A stretch of DNA of 64,000 bases from Phallusia mammillata (taxonomy: Eukaryota; Chordata; Ascidiacea; Phlebobranchia; Ascidiidae): positions 1-64,000 of the forward strand of contig QLIY01000377.1 in NCBI GenBank assembly GCA_003260075.1. The letters run 5' to 3'. The notes beneath the pieces were generated by a model, which searched no databases, was not told the DNA's origin, and saw only the letters and a list, made by a program, of their open reading frames with translations. Made by a program: the position numbers and the translations under genes. Each line of letters starts with the position of its first letter. Within the stretch, counting starts at the first letter, position 1. Positions 12,245 through 23,299 of this stretch are shown here, in pieces.

Positions 12245-13883
12245 CTTTGTTAACAAGCACTGCATCATCAAGAGCCCTTGCTTTACATTCAGTTCTAGCT
12301 GCATACGAGTCATATCTCCAAATAGCTTGTACTTTAAAAAACAAACAAAGTAAGTTTAAAATGCTGATTACCCTAAAATAAGTGTAGCACTGCCCAATGG
12401 GATCAACCAAAATATTCTCAAATAACAGGTAGCAGCCAAAACTGGATATTTTTCAAAACTTTTAATCCATTTGTCAGTTTGATGGGCAGCACTTGGCTGA
12501 GGTAAAAAGTTTGAATTGTTTCCTGTGACGCACAATTGACAGGCAAGCAGCAATTTCCACTCACTTAAGGCGCCCCCCCCCCGTAAAAAGTTTGAATTGT
12601 TTCCTGTGACGCACAATTGACAGGCAAGCACAATTTCCATGCAGGCCTACTGGTTCAAAAACTTAAGAACAGTATAGTGGGAAACTGCTTCTTAACAACA
12701 GTAAATATTTGAACACTGATAACAATGGGGCTATGCAATCACTAAGTGGTATATAAGTGCAATGGTTCTGTTTAAAAACTTTTTTTAAAAAACATGGTCT
12801 ATTTACAAGCAAAAAATCAGTTATTAAAGGTTAGCAAAATCATATTTTTGCAAATAAAGTTTGTTGATTTGATTTGTCCTTATTATCAAATTTGTGCATT
12901 GGTTATGCAGTTGTGCATAAGTACACATTTTGTCACCACAGCAAAGACAGCATGCATACTTCATGATGGTGATGTATAGGTACCTGTGTTTTGATGACCA
13001 AGGTCAGTGTACCAAACACCAATCAAGTCTGAACACCCCAATCTCATCCGTGCCTCAATAGATGCCTTCAGTTGCTTACCCCACATAACCTGGCCTCCAA
13101 TGGCCATGTCATAAGTGGTTAATTCATAAACACCTGAAAATAGCCAAAGTGTGTATAAAAGAAGGAAACACAGCATAAACCAACGTAAAAAAATGTTAGT
13201 TGTTGTATAGTAGACTTTGAATGATCAATATAAAATGAGTCTGTATATTAACATACCCTGAATTGGTTTATTCTCCACCATCTTATTGAACCAAAAAGGC
13301 ATGTACATGAGAGAATTTGTTTGCTGTTTAATCAAGGGAAAAGATTTTGACACAAAATCTTTTTGCCAGGATTCGTCTTTTGAGAGTGTGAGCCTTACAT
13401 CTGCCCTGTGTTGTAAGTTGTCTGTCAAAATGGAAAGTTTTTTTTTTTAATCCAAAACATACGTTATAATGTATGTGTGTGTTTTTGATGTATTTTTTAA
13501 ACTTTTAAACGAAAAATATCATTAACGCAATCAGGAAAAAAACATTGTGTCCTTCTGATTTAGATTTATGAAACTCTAAAAAACGGTCAAATATGGTCAC
13601 AAAAATTGAATGAAATTCTTTATCTACCATATTCCCAAATGTGAAAGACTTCATTAAGACTCGATCCAATTTCACATGTCCAATATCCAAGACACTTTGA
13701 CACATTTGTGCGTAGATGCATATTTTCTTCAGCAAGTTTCAGAAAATTTCCAAAGTTGTTGGGTTGAATAAGGTAGCGGCGGAACTCATACACTTTCGAA
13801 TCTGGAGAGGAAGTAAATCTTCGTGCATTTCCGGGTTGTCCAAAACTTGTTTTTGACTGTAATAGAGGAGTAGTCTTCAGCAT
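12245..13883 (-). CDS. NIPSNAP family protein, NIPSNAP3-like, mitochondrial
   Basis: NIPSNAP proteins are mitochondrial ALBD-fold proteins linked to mitophagy signalling and vesicle biology. Exons in transcript order: 13883-13628, 13421-13257, 13133-12984 and 12331-12245. The phases (1,1,1) all fit. Family blocks are VYEFRRYLIQPNN, ENMHLRTNVSKCLGYW, FHIWEYDNLQHRADVR, PIQGVYELTTYDM and VQAIWRYDSYAARTE. The first 30 residues from ATG 13883 are basic and hydroxylated without acidic residues, as expected of a mitochondrial presequence. A further in-frame ATG lies at 13931. A tiny upstream exon ATGGCTATCAATTATG (14461-14446) before GTAGGT is another possible start. The usual last 25-30 residues are not found. 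Either translation runs through the donor at 12244 to a stop near 12213, or a last exon is lost in the disturbed assembly downstream. Confidence 0.85.
12488..12640. repeat. Duplication around 10 C inside the NIPSNAP-like gene's last intron
   Basis: The roughly 50-bp segment containing TTTGAATTGTTTCCTGTGAC occurs before and after a 10-C run at 12573-12582. It lies in intron and does not touch the recognised exons. Confidence 0.75.
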
Positions 13884-14664
13884 GCTTAATAATACTCTTC
13901 CATTGATTGCATTGGCCACAAATCCATACATGAGTGAAATAATGTGGTAGTGTGATACAGTAATACCCTTCAGTTTTTAAGGCAAGATAAAATGTAAATA
14001 TCATAATAGGAGTGTTAGGCAATCGCTTTAAGCTTATTGTTTAACAGTCACCAACATTCCCTTTCATTCAAGGTAGCAAGTGTAATTATATTTAAGGTAT
14101 GTCACTTGGTTGTTGCACATAATATTATGGTTATGCACATTACATAGTAAACAGTAACACCACTTCAAGCTATCAGTAAGCATGTTCTTGCTTGAGGCAT
14201 GGCTGTTTATCTCAATTTTGCTTAAGAGTTTATTTCTATCAAACCCAAAAAATGTTTTATCTGAGAATATATATGGCAATTAACTCGTATGTTCCAGTAA
14301 ACAACCCATGTTTTGCTAAAACGACATGGGCAGTTGAAAGACAGACAGATTATTAGCACAACAAAGTAATTTTTATCCAATAATGTAAAAAATAATAATT
14401 TTAAAACAGTACAAAACTATACTTTTGAAATAAAAATCAACCTACCATAATTGATAGCCATTGTCTTGAGCCAAAAGGTTTGACGAGCTTAAGCAGTTCC
14501 ATTACAAACTACTTATGTCAATCCTGCTGTGCTTACTAGGCCTTATGATTCTGCAATTTACAATATAATATCAACAAATGTATGCACCTTGCACAATTCA
14601 CACAACAAATAAACAGCCTGGAACTCACAAAACCATACTGCTCACTTATTTAGAAAAAAGTACA

Positions 14665-14712
14665 ATCAAACCAGTTTCACTGCAAAGAAACAGTTTTAAA
14701 ACAAGTCATCAT
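14665..14712 (-). ncRNA. SECIS element (type 2) of GPx copy 1, in the 3' UTR
   Basis: Read on the minus strand, it has the core ATGA, then a stem ACTTGTTTT paired with GAAACTGGT, an unpaired AAAA, a small apical CTG..CAG helix, and TGAT closing the non-Watson-Crick quartet. The same layout with different paired bases occurs at the second GPx gene (18595-18642), so the helix is kept while the sequence changes. It would recruit SBP2 and EFSec for UGA recoding. Confidence 0.85.
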
Positions 14713-15206
14713 GAAAAGGCACACAGACATCGCGATATATATATTGTGATGCATTTTTTTACATTTGAAAATAAATTAAATTCACACTTAAATTAAGAAA
14801 CATGCTTAACATAAACTATGCACCAAAATCAGTGTACAGTGACGTGCTACACATCAAAAACAAGGAATGAATATTTCACAAACTACCATCTTTAAACACT
14901 TTCAGATATGCTGATGGCTAACATGCAGAACAAGCATGTCTCAATTGCATAACTGTTGTACAGGCAGTTTTGCAACATGAACTTTTTGAACAAACAGTGA
15001 TGGCTCTATTTTATTGTAGTTATGATAACATATGGAACACTTTAAACAATTTACTTTTTAAACAATCTAGAAATTGAATTTTTATGTAGAAGGTGTACAA
15101 AATTTGTTAGAAAGCAAACTTAAGAGAGAAAAGATATACAACAAACTTTGGCTTATTTATTGTACTTTTAAACTAAAATTAAGTAACAAATATGTTTTAT
15201 TGAGAT

Positions 15207-15818
15207 CTACAACATTTTTTTGATGTCATTCTCCATGCTAAGTGGGCTAGTTTGGGGAGAATATCTTTTTCTGGGAATTCCATCTTTATCAACCAGAAAC
15301 TTGGTGAAGTTCCATTTTATAGCATTAGTCAAGGTACCAGAGGTGTTCTTATGTTTCTGAAGAAATTTAAACAAGGGCGAAGCACCTTTTCCATTGACTT
15401 CAATTTTGGAAAACATGTCAAATTTGACGTTGTATTTTTCTGCAAATTTCTCTATTTCTTCATTTGTTCCAGGCTCTTGGCTGTTAAATTGGTTGCATGG
15501 GAATGCAAGAATACGAAGTCCTTGTTGTGAGTATTTGTCATACAGTTGCACGAGCTCTGTATAGTTTGTTTTGGTCAAACCTCATTGAGAAGCTACATTG
15601 ACCACTACGCTAACGTTCCCTTTGTATTTTACCAGAGGTACATCATTTCCATGTATGTCTTTTACAGTAAAGTCAAAAATAGAGGTTGCAGTCTTCCATT
15701 CTTCGCCGTTGCTTGCCATGCTTTTATTGCTGGCAAATCTGGTATACCCTGCAACAAATATTCCAAGGCACCCAACACCTGGAAGCACCCTATGATATAA
15801 AACACTAGATAATGTCAT
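15207..15818 (-). CDS. GPx4-type selenoprotein glutathione peroxidase, copy 1 (UGA = Sec)
   Basis: GPx4 reduces phospholipid hydroperoxides with glutathione and protects membranes from ferroptosis. One uninterrupted reading frame is broken only by TGA at 15584-15582, in the context NVASQ-U-GLTKTNY, exactly the family's selenocysteine site. From ATG 15719 the product is 170 residues, the length of cytosolic GPx4, with Sec46, Gln81, Trp136 and Asn137 at the human positions (NSQEPG, AIKWNF). From ATG 15818 it is 203 residues with a hydrophobic/basic N-terminal extension, comparable to the mitochondrial long form of vertebrate GPx4. The stop is TAG at 15209-15207. A SECIS element lies 495 bases downstream. 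A second tandem copy is upstream on the same strand. Confidence 0.95.
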
Positions 15819-15899
15819 TTTCAATTCTACAAGTTTTAACAAAATCAAAATTAAATGCAAGCAATTGTGCAAAATTGAGTGGAATTATTAAGACAAGTT

Positions 15900-17340
15900 G
15901 TTATAACAACCTTAGCCCAGTTCAAACAGTTTTTACAACTTTAATGTGTAATTACTAGTCTTACTGATGTGCACAAACTTTTGGGTAGAGTAAAAGAGTT
16001 AAAAAGCGTCACAAAGCTAGTGTTAGTTTACAGGTTTATCCACCAGCTTTAAAAAAAATTTCTGCTTGCATCAATCGTCTGTATATTACTACCCAACCCT
16101 AAACACTATCATTTTCTCTTTTTAATTGCGGCTATATATAATCTAATTTCCGGCATCATTTACATTCCAAATTCAGTTATTGTCGACACAGCTATCGTAA
16201 CAATGGAGGACAGAGCATTGCACATTTGCTTATGCGCCGGTTGCTAATGAAGCTAAAAAAAGTTCGCGCCGAGTTCCGAAAAACAAGAAAAAAAAGAAAA
16301 ATTTGTCAACCGTGCAAAAAATAGCACGTGCAACTGCATTACTGGTCTGCAACGCCTTTCGCAAGCAATATTAGATTTTCGGTTGTCAACACATTCGCAA
16401 AGTGCGGCCATTAGGACTTTTTTGCACTGTTCTGACTTCTACGTGCTGTAATGCAAAAGGCGTAATCACAAGTTCTGTTGACTTGACAAACAAAGATTGT
16501 GCCACGTGATAGATGATTGTGGCGTTTTTCAATAGCCCATTGCTGACTGCTGGTGTTGTTAATAAAATGTCCACCCAAAACAAAATAATTCTGATTCAAA
16601 AAGTAGGTACACCTATTGAAACGCCTTCACATTAAAAGGCGAATATTTGTTTATTTATCAATGAAATGATTAATTGTTTTGAAGGCTAACCTTTTTGACG
16701 TCCTTTGCGTTCATAAACAATAAACCTTTTGTGCTTCGCAACAATTCAATTTTTACCTGCTGCATTCAGATGTTGCCACAATGCAAAAACTGGGCAAATA
16801 TATGAAATGAACCCTTCGTCTTGTATTGGTTAGTGTTCGTTACATTCCAAAAGCAAAACACGACAATTAAGAAAAGGCTACTGTGCTTGCAGGTCTCATT
16901 TGGAAAATGTTACCACTGCACAAGTAGGGATGCATGAAGTGCAGCCCCAATTAGCCCAGTCGTTACGGGATGGAAAATTAACGTTATAGCAATTGACATC
17001 CCCTTGCTGTAGTGAAAAGTAAGGCCTACTTGCCAAGCTCAGAGGACGAGTATGCCTAAACGCATGGGCATATTGTAGCGGAGGTCTTTTTGCGACTTAG
17101 TCCACAGTTTAGGAAACAAAAATTGAAGTGCATTTGACTTGTGTTTCTTTAAAACTGTTGCAATCATGAGCGTCCGCAGGAAAAAATACAGGGGAGGGCA
17201 ATACTATCGTCACATCGCTGTTCGGAAAACGGTATTTCAGAACAAAAATCATCTGACTGTCCTACTCATTCTTGCCAATCCCAAAGTAACATAAAAATAC
17301 AATAAACACAATATTAACTATTACTGAAATATGTGGTAGG
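15900..17340. other. Intergenic, between the two GPx genes; nothing recognised
   Basis: I see no exon with family resemblance and no RNA gene. The part just upstream of GPx copy 1 (15830-16260) presumably holds its promoter, but I can name no motif with confidence. Confidence 0.5.
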
Positions 17341-17367
17341 TTGGCAAACGATTTTGAAGTGGGATTT

Positions 17368-18044
17368 ACATGAACAAACCTTATCAGATGTAACAACAGA
17401 TACAGTGAAGATATTATACATAATGGCTTTTTGACACATCCACCAATGACGTAATAATATGCTCGTTTAATCTGTTGTAAAACTACAACCTGTTTCGTTA
17501 CAGTTACAGCTTGTATTAGGTGCGTTTAACGGGGTGGATACCAACGACGTCTCTGATTTATTTGCCATGAATAAGTTTGTTTCTGTGTAACACTGTGTGA
17601 ATGTTTATCGTGTTTTATTTTAACACGCACGTGCCCCCGAGCCTTTGCATTCAGCACAGACATAATCCAAACTTTAAATCTAACGACATTCGATTCATCG
17701 CCCCCCCCCCCATGAACAAACCTTATCAGATGTAACAACAGATACAGTGAAGATATTATACATAATGGCTTTTTGACACATCCACCAATGACGTAATAAT
17801 ATGCTCGTTTAATCTGTTGTAAAACTACAACCTGTTTCGTTACAGTTACAGCTTGTATTAGGTGCGTTTAACGGGGTGGATACCAACGACGTCTCTGATT
17901 TATTTGCCATGAATAAGTTTGTTTCTGTGTAACACTGTGTGAATGTTTATCGTGTTTTATTTTAACACGCACGTGCCCCCTAGCCTTTGCATTCAGCACA
18001 GACATAATCCAAACCTTAAATCTAACGACATTCGATTCATCGAT
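17368..18044. repeat. 333-bp duplication around a 10-C run
   Basis: 17368-17700 repeats at 17711-18044 after a run of ten C (the eleventh C belongs to the second copy). I see only two substitutions between copies (near 17638/17981 and 17671/18015). It fits two alleles or overlapping contigs placed in series. Confidence 0.88.
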
Positions 18045-18594
18045 TGTTAAGTAGTGCCGAAATTATTGCCGAATTCCCGAAACTACACTAGCGGCTGGCC
18101 TGGCGCTATAACCTATGCTCATACTATAGCATTTTATAGCACCGTGTATCAAAAACCGCACAGACAACACTGATTGTGAGTTGTGTCCTATTTTAAATAT
18201 ATCTTCTTCGCCGAGATAGTCGGTTTTAAGTATTACCGTGATACGCAATTTTAATTCTTGCTGGATCATCCCCGGGAATAAAATTTATGATGCTTTTTAA
18301 AAAATTCCGAACATTATAGGCTATGTGGGTATTTAAACATATTTTTCGGATAAAGATTTTCAGCCCGATTCTTTAAGCCCAAATGTCCGGGAAATTCTGG
18401 ACGTTTGGTAATACCCAAAAATATCAGATCAAAGTTTCCTTAAAAACAAACATGTTGTAACATTACAGCTCATTTATTTAAACACATGACCGCGTAGAAA
18501 ACACTTTATAAAAACCTTGTACAATTCACACTACAACGAGTATAGTCGAAACTCACAAACCGAACTACCAACGTTGACTGCTAAAAAGTACAAT

Positions 18595-18642
18595 ATCAAA
18601 CCAATTTCACTGCAAGGCAGCAGTTTTAAAACCGGTCGTCAT
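18595..18642 (-). ncRNA. SECIS element (type 2) of GPx copy 2, in the 3' UTR
   Basis: On the minus strand: ATGA, stem ACCGGTTTT paired with GAAATTGGT (nine pairs including G-U), bulged AAAA, apical CTGC..GCAG mini-helix, then TGAT. It is homologous to 14665-14712 with substitutions that leave the stem able to pair. Confidence 0.87.
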
Positions 18643-18881
18643 AAAAGGTTTAAACAAAATTACACGCATCATGCGATTAGGGCCTTTATATATTATCCAT
18701 TTAATATTTTGGATTAAAGTCAAAAGTTTTTAAAATTAGACCATGTCGTCACAATTAATCAAAAGCATTAAACAAAATTTAAGGCAAATGTATCGGAAAC
18801 ATTTAAGGTATTTTTAGGCAAAGTTTAGTGATGTAAAATTTAATTGGGCTTCAAGTAATAATATTTGTAGAAACAACTATT

Positions 18882-19811
18882 TTACTTTTGTAGCAAGTTT
18901 TGTATATCTTTCTCCATGTCAAGTGGTGGTGTTTTGTGGGCATATCTTTGCGAAGGCACGCCATTTTTATCCACCAGAAACTTAGCATAATTCCATTTTA
19001 TTGCACTGGTTGATGAAGCTTGAAGACTTATGTGCGAGGTCAAAAATTTGTACAATGGCGCAGCACCTTCACCGTTCACCTCAATTTTAGCGAACAGGTC
19101 GAACGTTGCACCATGCTTTTCCCGAGCAAACTTCTCTATTTCTTCACTCGATCCAGGCTCCTGGTTGTTAAATTGGTTGCAAGGAAAAGCGAGAACGCGG
19201 AAGCCTTGCTGTGAGTATTTTTTGTACAATTGTTCAAGTTCCGCATAATTTGTTGCGGCCAAGGCTCAGTTGGATGCCACATTGACTATCACGCTTACGC
19301 AATTGTTGTATTTAACTAGAGGTGTATCACTGCCGTGGATGTCTTTTACAGTAAAGTCAAATATGGAAGTAGCATTTTTCCAGGATTCGTCCATATTGGT
19401 CATGATTTTTCTGCTCGTTAATTTCGTTCTTGCTGCAATTGAAGAACCTGTTCGCCCAAACCTGGACAAAGCAAATCTAAATAAAACAAAATCATCAGCA
19501 TTTCAAAAAGAAAAACGTTTAAAGCACTGATAATGCTAATGCTAAATATTAACGGTTTAGGACTTTAGCCTGAACACAGCCGTAAAAATCCTTCAAATAA
19601 ATGTAATTCGGCATGCGATATTAGCCTCGCAAACTTTGCGTAGATATTATAATTATTTTTAAATGATAATATACCTTTGATTCTTACTGGAGGCTGTCAC
19701 GCACCACCCTTAAAACCTATATGAGCCACTGTGCTAATATGTTGCCCAACGTTGTTTATAAATCTATGTAAACTCATTTTGACGGGATATTCACCTCAGC
19801 ATTGCATCCAT
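18882..19811 (-). CDS. GPx4-type selenoprotein glutathione peroxidase, copy 2 (UGA = Sec)
   Basis: This is a paralogue of the gene at 15207-15818. The main exon is 19461-18882. TGA at 19268-19266 sits in NVASN-U-ALAATNY, the selenocysteine site; note Asn where the family usually has Gln just before Sec. FPCNQFNNQEPG and AIKWNYAKFLVD carry the Gln, Trp and Asn of the catalytic tetrad. The stop is TAA at 18884-18882. Short forms start at ATG 19403 (Sec at residue 46) or 19394. A small upstream exon 19811-19795 (ATG GAT GCA ATG CTG AG, then GTGAAT) splices in frame to the acceptor before 19461. This gives a 198-residue form with a basic FGRTGSSIAARTKLTSRK leader, probably mitochondrial. A matching SECIS lies 240 bases after the stop. 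The upstream exon is inferred; the rest is clear. Confidence 0.94.
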
Positions 19812-19998
19812 TTCCAGGAAATTCTCTTGTCTTTCTAAACGCGGTTTGACATTCGAAGCATAAAGGCTTTATCTATAAAAAAAACACTTTAGGGAAGTTT
19901 TGAAAAACGTTTTCAGCCATAACAAACAAAACAAAACACTTCCTTTTTCTATGTTAGTCTAAATATAAATTAGTTACAACATAATTTGGACTTATTAA

Positions 19999-20573
19999 GA
20001 TATTTTGGTTTGTGACCCTTCACAAAACAATAATTTTTATCAGTATTTTGTGCCTGTTATTGTAGCCTGTAGCCTATTACAGGGCTTCCCAAACTGGGGG
20101 TCGCTTAACAAACTTGAGGGGTCGCAGAGATTTGTACCAATTTTGCAAAAAGGTCTCCATACACTGGCGTAGAGTACGGGGGTGCCGCACACCCCAGGCC
20201 TTGACCTTTGTATAACGTCACAATGGCATTTTTATTCAAGTTACGTCGGTTTTAAAACGTTTCCAGCGAAGCACCCCCCCCCCCCCCCCCCCCCCCAAGA
20301 TATTTTGGTTTGTGACCCTTCACAAAACAATAATTTTTATCAGTATTTTGTGCCTGTTATTGTAGCCTGTAGCCTATTACAGGGCTTCCCAAACTGGGGG
20401 TCGCTTAACAAACTTGAGGGGTCGCAGAGATTTGTACCAATTTTGCAAAAAGGTCTCCATACACTGGCGTAGAGTACGGGGGTGCCGCACACCCCAGGCC
20501 TTGACCTTTGTATAACGTCACAATGGCATTTTTATTCAAGTTACGTCGGTTTTAAAACGTTTCCAGCGAAGCA
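19999..20573. repeat. 275-bp duplication around a 23-C run
   Basis: 19999-20273 is repeated at 20297-20573 with almost no change. The spacer is C only (20274-20296). The duplication includes the start of a hAT-like element, so one of the two starts is redundant. Confidence 0.88.
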
Positions 20574-21021
20574 CAAACGCGCTTGTAGTGACGCCATTGA
20601 TCGAACAAACGTCGGTTGAAACGCAACAATTGCAATTGTTTTGAAATACACAGGCATTTTAATGCAACGCAAAGATGACATATAGAGTTATAAGTATTGT
20701 GTGGCGCAATAACTTTCCCTAATAAAAGTAGGTATTAAATTTACGATTTCTAAGCAGTGTGTAATGCCCGTTTGCAAAGCACTGCAACGGCCTAAACTTG
20801 GTCCAAGGTGATAAGTACCTATTTGCAAAACAACGCGACAGAAACTATTATAAAGGCCAAAGCACGTAAAAGGCAATTGGTGTTTGGACGTGTAAAGTAG
20901 TAGACTCTCGAGTCCTGGTAGGTTGTATTTAGTTTTCGCTCGAATTAGTCGTTGCTATAAATACAACAAACGTATAAAGAGATTAAAAGGGGTCGCGATC
21001 AAAAAAGGTTGGGAAGCCCTG
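20390..21021. mobile_element. hAT-like non-autonomous element, about 630 bp
   Basis: It starts CAGGGCTTCCCAAAC and ends GTTGGGAAGCCCTG, a good terminal inverted repeat. The 8-bp flanks are GCCTATTA (20382-20389) and ACCTATTA (21022-21029), differing at one base. No transposase coding is visible. Its end reappears near 21180 in the duplicated segment after the 10-C run at 21135. Confidence 0.82.
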
Positions 21022-21295
21022 ACCTATTAGACTATACAATGGCGGAAATTTAATAAACAAACAATATTTTAACAAACTCCCAATTACTTGTTGGATCAAA
21101 CTAGGCTACATAGTTTACGCACAAGTTAACATTACCCCCCCCCCATTAAAAGGGGTCGCGATCAAAAAAGGTTGGGAAGCCCTGACCTATTAAACTATAC
21201 AATGGCGGAAATTTAATAAATAAACAATATTTTAACAAACTCCCAATTACTTGTTGGATCAACCTAGGCTACATAGTTTACGCAGAAGTTAACAT
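20984..21295. repeat. 150-bp duplication around 10 C
   Basis: 20984-21134 is repeated at 21145-21295 with a few substitutions, separated by ten C at 21135-21144. Confidence 0.85.
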
Positions 21296-22113
21296 TAAAA
21301 CACTAATGTAAAATGCATGCCAAACGGCAATGGGTTTCAAGTAGTGGTTTACCAGGCATTCAGTTTGTCGAATTTATTCATTGGGTCAAATGAACTGCCG
21401 AATATTCAGTTTCGGCCGAACCTAAATTGATTCGAAGCTGATTCGGTGCATCTAATTTTCACTACAGCCTATTAAGGTGTTTGAAGTGAAAAACTTCTTT
21501 TTACTGCTTAAAAACAGTTTTTTAAAGAAGTGTGACGTTAAACCAAAAAGGAATGTGTTCTTGAAATTCAACTGAATATGACCGGGTTGTTTTTTACCGT
21601 ACTACATAGCTTATGGTGCTTCGCACTATAGTTTCAGCTATTTAGTAGCATTTCGACTTCTATTTTAATAAATTGCAGCCAGGTGAAAGTAATTTTAAAG
21701 TCAAGTGGAGCTTGTATTTCAGAATATCCACATTATTCCATAGCGTAGCCCTTTGCGGATGCTGTGGCCAAATTAACATTTAAATTTCTTGAACACCTTG
21801 AAAATAATATTTTTGTTATAATAATTATGTTCCTAATTATGAACCCCCACTAAGATTAAAACATCCATATGGGATCAGTTCAGTAGCGTTCATGATGCAG
21901 ACCAGCGATCACGGCATAGCCTACTGATTCGACTGTCCGCGGCTTCAACAGTTACTTTTGTTTCCATGGCCGCGTTATGTCGGTGTTTTATGGCCGAGTG
22001 ACCATATGTGGAAGTGAGAAATCATGACGCAGCAAAATTACTCGGCCATAAAGCGGTTTTCGTATGTCCTTCCCGCGGGGTGGGCATAGAGCTTATGGCC
22101 GCATCACATGTCC

Positions 22114-22313
22114 ATAGCAGCTTACGAGTCTTTACTGACGGTTAAACTACTAGGTAGAGCTACTAACACCTTATGTTTCAGGAGATCCAAAAGTGCTTAA
22201 TTTTCGACAGGTGGCGCAAAGAGCACTTTTTTCATTTAAAACGGTATATCTCAAAAAATGCTAACGGTTAGGGCTATTCGGGTCGGGGTAAGGTATTAGC
22301 ATTTAAAATTCAA

Positions 22314-22405
<92 letters not shown>

Positions 22406-22740
22406 TTCAGCTCTTTACGCCACCTATCGAAAATTAAGCACTTTTGGATTTCCTGAAACATATCGTGTTAGTACTTAGTAGCTCTACCAAACTACTAACG
22501 TAAGAACTCACAGTAGCCAGGTTTGAGAATTTCCGGTAGATGGTGTAAAGAGCACAGGGTTGGGGACTAATTTTAAATAAAAATCTGGGTTTTTAGGTTT
22601 ATTTTATTTTTATTATGAAACCTCAGATTAACCGTAATAGCCCCCACCGTGAGCATTTTTTACACAAATTGCATTTAAAATGTTTACGTGCGTTACCAAC
22701 CGGAAATAAGCAAATCTAGCTGCCGGGAGTTCTTACGGAA
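22114..22740. mobile_element. Large inverted-repeat (fold-back) element with an 88-C run at its centre
   Basis: The left arm, about 22114-22230, contains GGTAGAGCTACTAACACC and CCAAAAGTGCTTAATTTTCG. It recurs in reverse complement at 22405-22520. The centre is an 88-C run (22315-22402), which I take as an assembly gap at the hairpin. Related, degenerate sequence occurs at about 47310-47600 in a calcineurin intron. The outer limits are approximate. Confidence 0.65.
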
Positions 22741-23299
22741 CGTATTGTGTTTGTGTGTGTACTTTATAAACAACCAAGGTTAGACGTAACAAACTTCAGT
22801 TTATACCCACGAAAAAAATGCTCATACAAAGCATTTTGGAATCGCAATAAATTATACTGTGTACTTTTCTTTTAGCACGCCCTTAATGTGTACCATGCAA
22901 TCGTTTGCCGTTCACGCTGGTTCACAAATGCCTGCATTCATGATCATGGCGGAACACGTGACCGTTGTGAAAAAATAGTCTCCATTATTAAAACAAAAAT
23001 AACTTGTGTCTAATGTTCTTCTTGTACATTATTTGTAAACGTAAATTTGTAAATTGATTTGTTGTAACCTAACCTTCGCAATCTTATTTTAAGCCATGGT
23101 TTTTCAAAGAATGCAGGCGGATGAATATAAGGTGAAGCGGAAACACTTGTGAAAAACGCACGTGGTTTCACCGCATGTGAAAAAAGACCGGTTCCAGAAA
23201 AGTTTCGGACGTTTGGATTTTGTTTTGTCATTCCATTTTCACTTCTTAGTCTAAAGTTTTGTTGCAACGTTTTAGTCGCAGCTCTGCACAGTAATAAAA

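Larger units (their letters stand above)
19812..23299. other. Intergenic, repeats and gap-like joins; no gene recognised
   Basis: This stretch contains a hAT-like element (20390-21021), duplications around C runs at 20274-20296 and 21135-21144, and an inverted-repeat element around an 88-C run (22114-22740). No coding exon is recognised before the cyclophilin start at 23300. Confidence 0.6.

Noticed and set aside
15582-15584. In-frame TGA making GPx copy 1 look like a pseudogene or two ORFs
   Set aside because: The TGA is at the conserved selenocysteine position and a SECIS hairpin lies downstream; the same holds for TGA 19266-19268 in copy 2.
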